A DNA stretch of 64,000 bases. Source: Morella rubra (lineage: Eukaryota > Streptophyta > Magnoliopsida > Fagales > Myricaceae). Below are positions 45,056 to 57,024 of the stretch, piece after piece; the first letter of the stretch is position 1; every line of letters starts with the position of its first letter. The stretch is taken from positions 42,918 to 106,917 of the forward strand of contig RXIC02000149.1 in assembly GCA_003952965.2 (NCBI GenBank). Direction: 5' to 3'. The notes below the pieces were generated by a model. That model ran no database searches, was not told where the DNA came from, and saw nothing but the letters and a program-made list of their open reading frames with translations. The position numbers and the translations under genes are program-made.

Positions 45056-45945
45056 CAGTTACCTTCTATTGATTTCCGGGATTGTTACTAGGATTTCCTC
45101 TTTGATTGTTATCAGGGTTAGTAACTTGATTCTCGCACACATTCTGAGGGAATCCTTGCTTTGCATTTACAATCTCGAGAAAAATGACCTAACTTCCCAC
45201 AAGTAAAACAAACTATCCCTGCAGCATTAGGACCATTTCTTCTATCTTATTGCTCGTTGCCTCTATTTCCATAATTACCTCCTCCTCTCTTTCTCGATGA
45301 CTGTCCTTGGAATTGAGTCTCTTGGAAAGAGAGTTTCTTATTCTGCTCATTAACAATAGCACTCTTCTGTAAGGTACATTCTACAATCAAGGCTCTATTA
45401 ACTAACTGCTGGAAATTTTCAAACTTATGGCAACAGACTCTTTCCTTAATACGAGACTGTAATCCTCTTTCAAACTTATGTGATTTCTTACCCTTATCAG
45501 AATCACATATAAAGCAAATCTAGATAACTCTATTAGCTTAGCGGGATAATCAGCTACTAACCTTGCTCCATGACTTAAGGTAGTAAATTCTTGGGCTTTG
45601 GCTTCTTTGATCATCTCAGGAAATATCGATCTAGAAATTCTTTCTTAAATTGTTCTCAAGTCCACTCGATCTCTAAGAGTTCCTTCTTAGCTTGCCACCA
45701 CCTTTTGGCTTCTCCTTTCAGTTGATACGTGGCATATCATATCATCTGATCATCAATGCACTCTAATAATTGCATTAATTCCTCAATATACATAAACCAA
45801 TTTTCAGCCACTAAGGGTTCCGTACCTCCTTCATAACTAGGGAGATGGTACTTGACAAATTTATCAAACGAACTCCCTTCATGCACATTATCTCCTCCTC
45901 TATCTCTATTCCTTCTAGCTGCCATTATCTCCTGAAACAAAAGGG
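45056..45945 (-). pseudogene. Ty3/gypsy gag, broken
   Basis: The minus strand starts near 45940 with MAARRNRDRGGDN and a KYHLPSYEGGTEPLVAENW region, then YQLKGEAKRWWQ, then EFTTLSHGARLVADY, a typical retrotrans_gag order. At about 45200-45160 a CCHC knuckle CFTCGKLGHFSRDC is complete. Stops and one-base shifts interrupt it several times. No protease or RT follows to the left before 44.65 kb. Together with the PBS and LTR to its right it is the 5' part of one gypsy element. Confidence 0.85.
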
Positions 45946-46096
45946 TAGGCTTTAAATTCCAAAATCACCACAAGATAAAAGACAATATCATACTATTCCT
46001 ATGATCATACTATGCTTTCTAACGGGCAAGTGCTATCCTTAACACTCTCGTTTCCTTAGGTTCTGCTAACTATCCTTGCTTTCTTAAAAAAACAGA

Positions 46097-46110
46097 GCTC
46101 TGATGCCATC
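46097..46110 (-). other. Gypsy primer-binding site
   Basis: On the minus strand TGGCATCAGAGC follows the LTR end after two spacer bases. It is one base different from the usual initiator tRNA-Met PBS. It places the LTR to the right as the 5' LTR. Confidence 0.7.
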
Positions 46111-48180
46111 TGTAATAGCCAAAACTGTTAAGATCTTAAGCGTTGTCTTATAGTAATGGACATAGCTAATAAAGCTGAGGTTACGATCCATGGAAAGATC
46201 GATAAAGCAACAAGATACTAAGCAAAACACACGAATGACCTTTTATTAATACCGAGGTATTACAAAAGAGGACCACTTTCTATAATGTACATACTAAAAA
46301 AGAAAACTACAGGGAAAACTAAGAAAACATAAAACCGAAGATTTCTAATCTTCGTCATCAATGTTATCCAAGTCTGAGATATTGACAAGTTATCTGAGTG
46401 CAGAGTAATCCACCTATGTCCTTGTCCCTCTATCAGGACATCTAGGTCACGTGTGACATAAACAAGAAAGGTCAATTCCAGAGTGACAAAGCCATGTTGA
46501 ATAGCCTTGGTGAACTCTCCTAAATAAACCTCAGACATTGCTAAAGAAATATTTAACAAACAACGATGAGTCCAAATGACTCAGTAAAGCCAATGGTTAG
46601 TACAACAGAATAGCAGATAGAATAAAAGATATTGAAGAAACCGTTCAACAATAAAATCTCAACAGAATAAGAAAGTAAATGAAAAGACTCAGTTTCTTTA
46701 AAAATGATCTTTTCCATTTTTCAATCACCACTACTCTCACTCCAGAGTGAATCACTTGGCCAGAGTGACGGGTTACAAGTAACCTCCATATTTTGCAGCA
46801 GTACTCTAGAGTACAATACGGCCTCAACTCCCAGAGTGAGTATCCTAACAAAGGATCTTTCAGCGTACGACGGAGAGGCTAGGATGTCACAACAAGTGAA
46901 CACATCCTCTTGTGCACAGTACTGTCACGTCTTCACAGTATTACGTTAAGTATGCATGTCTCATGTCAACGCCCATACATATCATTCATGATATGCAACA
47001 CCTTAACCATACTTGAACATCAAAATATTCCTTTCCAAAGTACAAGTTAAGTATGCATGTCTCATATCAACGCCCATACATCTCATTTATGATATGCAAC
47101 ACCTTAACTTTTCCATCATCACAACATTATAAAACATTTCTCAAAGGAAAGTGTTGTGAAGGAAAAACAACACTTTGATTTCTCGGTTAAAAACCGACTT
47201 AATCACCACGTAGAAAATACTCAATTTTGACATAAAAGTATTGAAATCAGAAGAAGAAAAAATGTTCAAGCTTTGAAAAACAACTTTTGGAAGAAATTTT
47301 TTGAAAAGAAACGGATCAAAGTTGAAAAACAACTTGAAAACGAATCGAACTTTGAAAATGATACTTTTTCGAAAAGGACGAGCTTGTTCTTTCAAGAACA
47401 CGAAGAACATCAAGAACAATAGGAAGAATAGAAAAATGCAATAACATCAAGAGATGCTAGAATAAGAAATACAAGAGATTCACAATAATCATCTTGAAAA
47501 CTTGAATCGAAATCAAAGATAACCAACTAAACTTTACCTCTAAGCGAGCTTGATCTTTGCTAAACTTCTCTAAGCGATTCCTTCCTTCTTCCTTCTACTT
47601 CACTTCACTACTAATCTCAAGCTTTAACTCACAATTTCAATGAGATGGTGTAAGTTTAAATGGTGCCCCCCTATTTATAGGCAAGCTTGGTTCATCACAT
47701 CATGACCTGTGTCTAGGCTAGCTTTGGTGACTCAAAAGGCTACATTTCCTGTGATGACACCAACTGCCCCAAGCAGCTGCTGAGCATACCTATGGCCGAA
47801 TTTTGCACTATAGTTTGGGCAAGTCGCCGCCTAGTCCACCGGTGGCCAACACCTTGAGCTGCCTAGGTCCTAGCCTTTTTGTCATGCTTCTAGCTTCGAT
47901 TTGTCGTGCTTCTAGCTTCAATTTATTGTGCTATCTAGCCCACATATGTGTCACTCTCTAGGGCAGCCGAATTCTCATGTTTAATGACTAAATTTTGCTA
48001 ATTTATTTCCTAATCCGCCGATGATCACAAATCAACCTAATTGCTTCCGATTAATCGACCTACTCGCTTTCGAAAAATAAAAGTCTCCAAATTTAAACCA
48101 TAAACTCATGGATAATCTCTCAACATATTAAAAGAATAAAAATTATATGGTTCAGTTTTCGAGACAAAAACGTACTACTA
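46111..48180 (-). repeat. Gypsy 5' LTR (approximate right border)
   Basis: It starts next to the PBS with TGTAATAGCC (plus-strand view) and runs right through non-coding sequence. On the minus strand TATAAATAG at about 47671-47680 is a good promoter box. A 63 bp segment is duplicated inside. The outer end could not be fixed because no second LTR is present; the border near 48180 is set by the next LTR-like start. Confidence 0.5.
46945..47108 (+). repeat. Two direct copies of a 63 bp segment inside the gypsy LTR
   Basis: GTTAAGTATGCATGTCTCAT and the following bases to CCTTAAC occur at 46945-47007 and 47046-47108, with few differences, 101 bp apart. Confidence 0.85.
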
Positions 48181-48192
48181 GCTTAAAAAATT

Positions 48193-49464
48193 TGTTAGCC
48201 CAAGGTTGTTTTGCAAACAATCCATAATTGATTTTGATGATAACAAAAATTCTAAGTTTTGGAGACTTTTAGGTTCTACTTTTTCAATCCACTATTTTCT
48301 AAGATATATTTTAAAGGATTGAGGTTTTCTCACAAAAATATTTCTAAGTGCACTTGAACACTATTTGATAAATCAATTTTTCATATTGTAGATGTTTAAA
48401 GATGAATTGGAGTGAAAACGACACTTTCAAAGTTGCTGAAAAACCTTCCAGCACTTATAGAGTTGACACATTGCACTGTCTCCCGAGAGAACTGACTTTA
48501 GATGAAATCTTGTCAAATCTTGTCAACACATTGCACTGAGACACCATAGAGATAGTAATGGGGATCTCGAGATATTGTATCAGTATCTCGAAATGCTGGT
48601 GGAAGGTCGGGAAAGTGTATGGACATCTCGGGATGTTATGGGAACGTCGGGAAAATGTATGGACCTTGGGATGTTTGGAATGAACACTTCGGAAATCATA
48701 AAGGAAAAGCTCAGAACTCATCGGAAATGAAAGTAAAAAAGCAGACATCTCGGGAGCACCTCGAGATGGTCAGAATTAGAGATGGTCCTCGGAGCTCAGA
48801 AATGGTAATAGGAAAGCACATCGGGAACACCTCGGAGCTTGGAAATTGTAATAGGAAAGCACAGCTCTGAGCACCTCTAAATAGTTAGTAATACAAATGG
48901 AACTCGGGAAGTAACCGGGATAGATACCTCGGTTTGTAAAGAGGACAGGTGACAAACCGAGATAAATACCCCGGCTAGTAAAGGGGGACCTCAGGATAAT
49001 GAAGAGACGTCGGACATTGCACTTCTGAGAGATCTTCCAGATCAACTCATGCTGATTATGCGTCGACACATACCACGATTTTTTGCTGAAATCCTGGAAT
49101 GTTGATAGCTTCCCTCCAACGACTCTTTTTAAAATCTCAGACGACCGTTGAAGTCAAAAGTGGTATAAATAGAAGAAGAAGAAAACAAGAAAACAACTCT
49201 CTTGCGATTCAGATTGAAATTACTCTACAACCTAACTTCTAGAGAGAGAAAGTAACTTGAAGAAGAGAGAAGACTACTCATACTGAGAAACCTGTTATTC
49301 CCTTGCTAAACTTCAGCTTTCTACATACTCTTGTCCTCGTTGTGCACCTTTATACTTTCCACTTGCTTCATACGGCTTTAAGAGCCAAATCGTTGACATT
49401 CCATTATGTATCCATTCTTTATAAACATGTGAGTGTTGGATAAACACTTGTCCTACTTGTGAGA
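48193..49464 (+). repeat. LTR-like block, probably Ty1/copia
   Basis: It starts TGTTAGCCCAAGG and contains ATTGATTTTGATGATAACAA, wording frequent in plant copia LTRs. A TATA box (TATAAAT at 49164-49170) lies about 300 bp before its end. Internal short repeats (TCGGGA-TGTATGGA units near 48606-48680, and GTAATAGGAAAGCAC twice near 48810-48860) are present. No PBS or coding follows. Solo LTR or truncated element. Confidence 0.4.
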
Positions 49465-51050
49465 TGTGATACCCCTTCCCTAAATTTTCCTATTTCTCTA
49501 ATTTCCTTAATTTCCTTGAATTCTCGTATTTAGCCAATTAATGATTATGATCGTCTCTATTTTATCGGATTTCTATGCGTTTAAAATTCTTCCATTCTCT
49601 TGTTAATATCTTAGTATTCCTATTACTTGATTTAAACATGTGATATTTTACCTAAGTATACTTCATTAGCTCATATTTAACATTTTCTAAGTATTAGATT
49701 TGATTTCTTGACACATGATTTATTTCGGCTCTAATTTCCCTAAGGAATTTCGGTATGTTTAATCTCTTCCCTTTTCATTCTCTTGCTTACATCTAAATTT
49801 TTACCTAGTGTCAATCTTGATTATTCTATCACTAATCTCGGTTAATTACTTGACTAATTACCTATTTCTTTTCTCTAACATATACATTGATTAACTTTAC
49901 AATTTAGCTAATCATTTTGCTAACCTAAGTCTACTTTGATGTCATGTGGGTCCCACTCTCTCTCTCCTCCCTAGGTCACACGGCACACACACAAGGAGAT
50001 CTTTCTTTTGTCTTGTCTCCTTTGTTCTTTTCCCTTGTCCCATGTTCTTGGCTTGTGATGCATGAATAGTAAGATTCAAAAATGGACCAACCGGCCATGC
50101 TTGCTTGTAATCACATTTGATTTGATTTTGAAGTGATTTTAGCTTGTGTAAGTATCCTTAATCATCACCTAGGGAAGGGGGAGTGTGCCATTTGGCTCCT
50201 CCAGCCCTTGTGCTGCCCAAGCCACCCAATCAAGGGGCTTGCTTGTGGCAGCCACCCCTTGACCAAATGATGGCAAGGTTGGCTATAAAAGCCAACCCTT
50301 GCCATGCATTTCTCACACCAACAGCCAGCCATTTGAGTTGAGAGAGTGAGAAGTGAGTGCTGAGAGCATTCGGCCAAGAGGGAGAAAAGAAAGAAGAAGA
50401 GGAGAGAAGAGGAGAAGAAGAAGTGAAGGAAGGTGGAAAAAACTTCCATGCCAAGGTAAGGTGGCAAAGGGGTTTCGGCCAAGGCCTTGAACACCCCCTT
50501 GCACCACCTCTTTCCTACTTCCTCATCATCATTTCCACTTCTTCTTAGCCCTAGTTCAGTGTCATTAACCAATAGATCTTGTGTTAATAGGAGAACATCA
50601 AGAGCTACCCGAGATCACCAAGGTAAGGGTTTAGGTTCTTGTGTTTTGTTGAGGATGGATAACATGTTCTCTTGTATTGATTGATCATATATATTTGTGT
50701 GCATAGAAATGTGATTCAATGATGAACATGTTAGGGTTATGTTGGATTCAAAGTTTTGCAAAAAGAAAGGTTCAAAGGTGCTATGAAGTATATACTAGTC
50801 TAGACATCTTGCATGTTAAGGCTTAATGAATATTTCTTATAACATGTGTATGAGATTGCTTGCTGAGTTGGTTTGATTTTCAAAAGAGCTCTGAACATGT
50901 TTTATGAGCTATGGCAGTGGTGATAAGCCTAAACTTGAAGCCTTATAGACCACGGGTTGGTCAAGAAAAATGGCTTATGGTGTTACATGTTGCACTACAT
51001 GATTTTATGATTCAATGTCATGCATATGTGATATGAAATGTGGAGCAATA
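49465..51050 (+). repeat. LTR-like block, probably Ty3/gypsy
   Basis: It starts TGTGATACCCCTTCCC, similar to gypsy LTR starts. TATAAAA is at 50284-50290, and a GA-rich transcript leader follows (50380-50430). It resembles 34216-35271 plus 39503-40012 in order of parts. Overlapping open frames over the GA-rich stretch are not genes. The right border is uncertain. Confidence 0.4.
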
Positions 51051-51757
51051 ATGAATGATGATGGCCAAGAGGCTTTAAAGTATCTCTGATCAAAATGGAG
51101 TGGGTGAGAATATGATTTTGACAACTATGTCTGTTTTTAAGTTACGAACTCAGTGTCCGCATGTTTTTGAGGCCCCGTTCGGACGTTTTGCAATGGTTAG
51201 ATTTGCATGTGGCTCAATCAAATTCAACCTCATTAGATACATATCTAAGGCTGATTCAAAAATCTTCCAGAACCTACTTGCATCCAGAAGGTCTAGTTAT
51301 TGTCCGAGTAGTGTCGACATCACGTGTGTAAAATCGAGCAACATGAAATCACATGATTCACTAAAGAAGCATCCTGCCTATACGCACAACTTTCTAGCAT
51401 CCAAATGTTATTATCCTCATTGGCGTTGGGACGTACATGATGGTGTCCGGACGGTTTTAAGTATGCATAACGATTTTGAATGCGTCACGAACTGGTAACA
51501 ATCGTTATCATTACCTAATGTTGGTTTGAACGGTGTCAAGAAGTTGTACAGACAGGAATGAAAATTTGTGACGACCTGTATTTTATCACACCACAAATCC
51601 ATTCAAACAGTGTTCAAACCTATCCGGATGGAAATGGTGCTCCTGGATGATTTTGGATGATGAAATTAAAGTTTTGTCAGGGAAATGTGACTTTAGGTGA
51701 CAAAATTTGGTTTGACACCCAAAAATTTGTCTACCTATAATCCTATTTCTTGTAGTG
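51051..51757. mobile_element. CACTA-like right end
   Basis: It ends ATTTCTTGTAGTG at 51757, the reverse complement of CACTACAAGAAAT, a frequent plant CACTA terminus. A matching left end was not found. An open frame from 51100 shows no family features. Confidence 0.35.
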
Positions 51758-52160
51758 TTAATTTTTTTTATTTTTATTTAAGTCATGAACAAGTTTCATG
51801 TGGTGAGTTCTCTTGAAGGTTATTAAAGATAGGATATTTGTATTAACTTTTGGTCCAATTAATAAATATTTAAAATATTTGCCTTATTATAAAATCATGC
51901 TTTTATAGTCCTAACCTTAATGAAAAAAGAGTGTTATAATTATGGTATCAAAGTAAAGGGTACTTGGTTTTGGACACTTACAATTTAGCCTAAGCCTTAA
52001 AATATGACTCTTATAATATGGTTTTGCTTGGACTATGTTCCATCAATATTGGAATAAGACTCGCATCCTTATGGAAAGGGCCGGATGTTATGGCTTTTAA
52101 ACTGGAAATGAGTTATAGAGATTAGGACTAGTATTCTTTTTACAAGAAAGATGGAGCATT
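51758..52160. other. No gene seen
   Basis: AT-rich intergenic sequence between two transposon ends. Confidence 0.35.
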
Positions 52161-53241
52161 ATTTTCGGTACCCACTTCGTGCTTGGGTTTTGACCACTCT
52201 TAATAAATTGTACTTGGGTTTTCAAATTGATCATACAAGTCCTTGAGTTTAGAATTTTTGTAAAAGTCCTTCCATTAAATTTTCTTCCACAAAGTTACCG
52301 GTTCACACATCAGCTACAATCATAAGTCGACACATGTCACGCCAAACTTAAATTATGTTACTTGAATTTTTAATCTTTTTAAAATAATTAAAATAATTTT
52401 GTTTGTGTTATTTTTTATTCGGCTTAATTAGTCCACTTATCTCTTAGGTATGGTCAGATCCCTAACGAGTCCCTTAGTTTTAATCGATCCTATGTTAGTC
52501 TAAGGAGATCCTTTGTGTCCTAGATTGACATTTCTTCAACTCGGTTGCCCTGTTAATACAATAAAACTCATGTGGCTAACGGGACATGTCACTACCAATC
52601 ACAAGCAACATCTCTTTATAAAAGATTTGTCCAGCATGAAGTTATAAGCTGTCATTATAGGACAAAGTGGTATAAACAGTTTGATTTGGATTTTAAATTA
52701 ACGGCCACTGGTCCAACTTGGTAATTTGAATGACGTGGGACTGGGCAGATGGCTACTTCCTATTGGTGGTGACTTATTCTCATTAATCACATCAGATTAT
52801 TCATTAATAGGGCCAACCCAGTTGATGGAATAATCAATTCATGTCAAAAGGATTTCCCTAGCATAGAATGAAATAAATTCTAAGGACCAGTTTGGAATCC
52901 GGTCATATCCCTTTGATTAGTTGACTAATTAAGCATGCTTTTTTAACATGTTTTGTTTTTTAAAATAATTTCAATAATTTTTTGTTTTATTTTTTATTTG
53001 GCTGATGTGACATATATTGCCATGTGACTATGAATTTTTAATTGAGAGAAGTTTATATAGTTTCGAGTGACACTCCTGAACTTTTAATTGGAGCTAAGAA
53101 GACGAAAGTTTAACAAAAAAACTTGTTTGACAAAAATTACAAATCCATGATCTCTATTTACAATTTGAAAACCCAAGAACCATTTTTTAAAAGGAGCCAA
53201 AATCCAGGGACCAAATGAATACTCAACCCATTTTTTGTTGT
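52161..53241. mobile_element. Mutator-like non-autonomous element (MULE/MITE type)
   Basis: Diverged terminal inverted repeats of about 110-130 bp: the left end (52161-52285) and the reverse complement of the right end (53130-53241) share the order CTTGGGTTTT, CTTGGGTTTTCAAATTG and AATTTTTGT. The interior (about 0.85 kb) has no coding and includes an imperfect direct repeat near 52380 and 52970. Long TIRs without coding fit a MULE-type MITE. A 9 bp target duplication was not resolved. Confidence 0.45.
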
Positions 53242-53914
53242 AGGAAACCTCTAGTGGCAATGTGGCAAAATTTGAACTCTTTGGAGCATTATCTGCGACA
53301 ATTTGCAGTTTTCCATGCTAATAAATGTACAGAAAATTTTATTTTTAGTCCTTAGATTTTGTTCCAATTATTAATTAGTCACTAAGTTTCAAAAATTCAA
53401 ATTTTAATCACTGAATTTTCAACATCTCAAATAATTAGTTCTTCTGTCAAATAATAATTACTTTAACTAACGACAATGCCCCGCACGTCACCTACTTTCC
53501 CATGTCACTTTTTTTTTTTTTTACGTCATCAGCCCACTCCGCATAACATCCCAAAACAACAGTGTTGTTAAATCCTTGAAGCTCACAGTTTGTTACTTTT
53601 ACTGACTAGCCAGCAAAAACAGATAACGGCTAATTATTACTAGCTAGTTTTAGAGAACGCATTTAGTTGTTGGAAACTTTTGTCGATGTTGTTTCAGAAT
53701 TAATTAATCAAATTTATGGCTATACTTTTATAGGTTAAGAATTTTGTTGGCTTTATTTTCTAAAAACTGGACCGAAAAAATTTCTTTTTCCTATAATTTG
53801 TGTAATTATAATGGCCTAGATTTTTTCTTTAACCATGCCCTTTTCTCTCCCTTTTATTTCACCCTTATATTTATTCTCTCGCTAAACATTTAATATTACC
53901 TTCACTAATTACTG
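53242..53914. other. No gene seen
   Basis: AT-rich repeats-like DNA with a T-run at about 53509-53522. Confidence 0.35.
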
Positions 53915-54550
53915 CACTACAACAAATTTGGTTTTTTGGGATGAAAAAGTCTGTCCCAAAAAACACAAACTCCGTCCCTAAAAGTTTTAGTGACAGATTT
54001 CATCGGTCCCACCATCTTTTCTAACAACATTGTTAGGAAAAATTTTTGGGACGGAAAGTATAATCTATCCATAAAAGTACCATTTCAGGACGGACGAATT
54101 TTCGTCTCGAAATAATGTGCATGCCATTTGAACTACTTAGAACAGTTCTCAAAACTAATTGTTCAAACGGCTTCCCACACTTTTCTGAAACGTTCAATAG
54201 TCATCTAACAGTAAATTTATCTCCGTTTGATATCGACAATACATGTTCAAATACATAGTAGTTGTGACATTCAATGCTTTTGATACTGTTCCAACGTGTT
54301 TAAAAGAAACATGTATTATTGTTTTTAATGTGTTGCAATGCTTTACATTGTAAACGTTCAAACTATTTCGGATGTTTTAGAAAACAGGTTCTCAAATGTT
54401 CTTGCTACGTTACAACAGTTAAAGATTTATTCGTTGGATATCCGGCTCATGCATTTGAACGGTCATAGAACGGAAATACTGAATCGTTTAAATTTGATTG
54501 ACCGTCAAGTTGCATAAACATTCGAATGTTTTTTTTTTAACGTTAGAATT
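53915..54550. mobile_element. CACTA-like left end
   Basis: CACTACAACAAATTTGG at 53915, followed by several GGGACGGA/TCCGTCCC-type units, is the pattern of plant CACTA termini with subterminal repeats. The matching right end was not found, so the right border is a guess. Confidence 0.45.
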
Positions 54551-55640
54551 GCTTTTATCAAGCATTTTTAAAAACCTTTTAGAAAAAACATCGGTAGAAA
54601 ATTATTAGACAAGAAATTAAATAACAAATTTATTATAACAAGCACCAAATGTAATTTTAAATAATTAATCACAATATGATAGAACATATATGCATGTTAT
54701 ACCCTTTCACAACCCATCATTGATCTTATTGACAGGAAATACAAAAGTCCTAGCGTTGTTAGCTCTGTAGCTCATTTATCCGTCTTATATAGCATTCTCT
54801 AATGTTTGGAAGGAGACCAACTGATACCACAATTACTTTGCCTAGAATTTTTTTTGTAGGTATGATGTGTGCCCAAAAAAATTTCAGAAGTCGGCCCTAC
54901 CGACTTTTCTTAGGGATTCTTCACTTAAAAATTTTTATTGGTGTATTTTAAAAATAAAAAATGTACGAATGTTTAAATTTTTATTAATTTATTGTGTAAA
55001 AAATTTGAGAGTTTAATATTTGATGGTAAAACTTGTAACTTTTAAGATTTTTTTAGAAAAAAAAAAATAAAAAAAAATTACCAAACATCATTGTTAGCGG
55101 GTTTCGCACATGCAGGTCCAACTAGTGATGACGGGGCAGCAATGCAGTTTCGAATAGGCATCAGTTTTATGTGACATGGCATCCAGTAGACGTGGACACG
55201 TCGTAAACATGTGCACTGCTACAGGGGGCTGCAAGGGGTAAGTGGCTTGGGCGGCTTAGACGGCTGCCTGGGGTGAGGTAAGGTGGGGAACGAACGAAAT
55301 CCGATCCGGAGACGGCTTAAGTGACAGGTGACTTGGGCGGCTGCTGAAGGCGCTCACCACCTAAGAGTACTGCTTCAGAAAAATAATTCAATGAACCCTT
55401 ACCCGTTGAAAGGAGAGAAAAATATACAACAACAAAAAGTAGATGAAAGAGAAACGTAATAAAATAAATGTGCATGATAAAAGCGTGAGACCCAAAAATT
55501 ATTCTATTGCCGGCACTTTAACGACAAAGATCAGGAAACCTCACCCACCAAGATCAGAAAGCCCACGTCAGATAAATACTTCTTTGAAAACCTGCACGTT
55601 CATGTTCAACTTTTTCCTAAGATTCAAATCATTAATAAAA
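54551..55640. other. No gene seen; GC-rich patch
   Basis: Mostly AT-rich, with a GC-rich patch at about 55110-55370 containing repeated GGCTTGGGCGGC-like words. No coding supported. Confidence 0.35.
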
Positions 55641-55905
55641 TTATCACCAAACATCTTAAGAATCTAAATACAAACACAATACATTTACACAATCTTTAAC
55701 AATTTTTTACACAAAATTCAATACATTTTTTTAAAAAAAATTATAATAAATTTTCTCTCTCTATACTTTTTCATAAAATTTCAATACTTTTTATTAAATA
55801 ATTACATCAAATATCATTTCTCTCTTCACTTTACACAAATACCTATAAAATACTATTTAACATAAATATTCACAACTTTTTTAAAATCCTAGGATTTTTC
55901 GCAAC
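55641..55905. mobile_element. AT-rich MITE-like block
   Basis: It aligns roughly with 3930-4250 in the inverted repeat (shared TTTTTTTAAAAAAAATTATA and a CTCTCTCT segment in the same order). Similar blocks occur near 15.45, 17.65, 40.86 and 43.75 kb. No coding. Confidence 0.35.
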
Positions 55906-56086
55906 ACGAACATGCCCAAATCAGTAAGACTTGATATAAACGGGAGTTTAATAATATTGAGGCTGAGGTCGGCGGACAAGTTTCAACAACTTAGTGCAAG
56001 TGGAAGTTAAAGTTAAAGTTAAAGCGGAAGTAATATGCTATATGTTGTTAATCGACAAGACATATATTTATGTTGCGACTCATCCC

Positions 56087-57024
56087 TAATTTGTCTTTAT
56101 TTGTTTTGAATAAAGGTAACACTAGTGATTTAAAAAAAAAAAACCTGAGCAACGAGTATAAGGTGTGACAATAAGAAATTAGATTATTTATCAATGTTTT
56201 TTTGACGATATTACCCCTCAGCTGCCTCACGAGGAGCTAACAGCCAGTAATTATTTATCTCACCCCTGCTGAACCCCAAATGCATTAATCTCCTCCCTTT
56301 TGATTTCTCAGAGAGAGAGAGAGCAGTCGCATCTTTCTTTCCTCTTCCATTTCATTAGATCATCTTCAATTGTGGTTGCAGGACTAAATCGTCACGAGCT
56401 AAGGCATTGAGCTATCTGCAGAATCATGGATCCAGCTCAGGCCCAGGCCGGAGCAAGTCATGAGCTGTTAGAGGCTCAGACTCATTTGTATCAGCATGTA
56501 TTTAACTATATAAGTTCTATGTCAATTAAATGTGTGGTTCAGCTAGGGATACCTGATATAATCCAGAATCATGGGAAGCCTATTACTCTTCCTGAGTTGG
56601 CGTCGGCGCTTGAAATTCATGACCCTACAAAAGCTGGAGCCATACACCGGCTCATGCGCCTACTTGTGCACAATGGCTTTTTTGCTCAAACAGAAGTTCA
56701 TGGAAATCAACAACAGAAGAAGAAGAATTATACGATCTCACGCCTTCATCTAGAATCCTCCTCAAAGATAATGTGATGAGCTTGTCAAAATCTGTTCTCG
56801 CATCGCTTCACCCAGCTATAATGGATCCATGGCATGTGTTGGAGAGTTGGGTTCGAGGGGACAAACTCACACCGTTCGAGAATGCACATGGGATGGACTT
56901 CTGGAATTATGCTGTCCAAAATCCTGCATTTGGTACTCTTTACGATGAGGCATTGGCCAGTGATTCTGGAATGGTGAACTTGGTTCTAAGAGACTGCAAG
57001 TCAGTTTTCGAGGGGTTGGATACG
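56087..57024 (+). pseudogene. O-methyltransferase copy 2, truncated
   Basis: 56087-57024 duplicates 41467-42390, from a LINE-like poly-A tail through the leader to the middle of exon 1. ATG is at 56426 and residues 1-95 match copy 1 almost exactly. CA is inserted in the CAA/GAA repeat at about 56710-56717 and shifts the frame; the original frame returns at 56773 with an MSLSKSVLASLHP segment. Similarity ends at 57024, immediately before the LIDVGGGTG SAM motif, so cofactor and catalytic parts are missing. The region aligned with the TATA box of copy 1 is different. Confidence 0.88.

Noticed and set aside
50165..50572. Three overlapping minus-strand frames over a GA-rich stretch
   Set aside because: Simple-sequence bias (Ser/Phe/Leu runs) inside an LTR leader; no conserved features.
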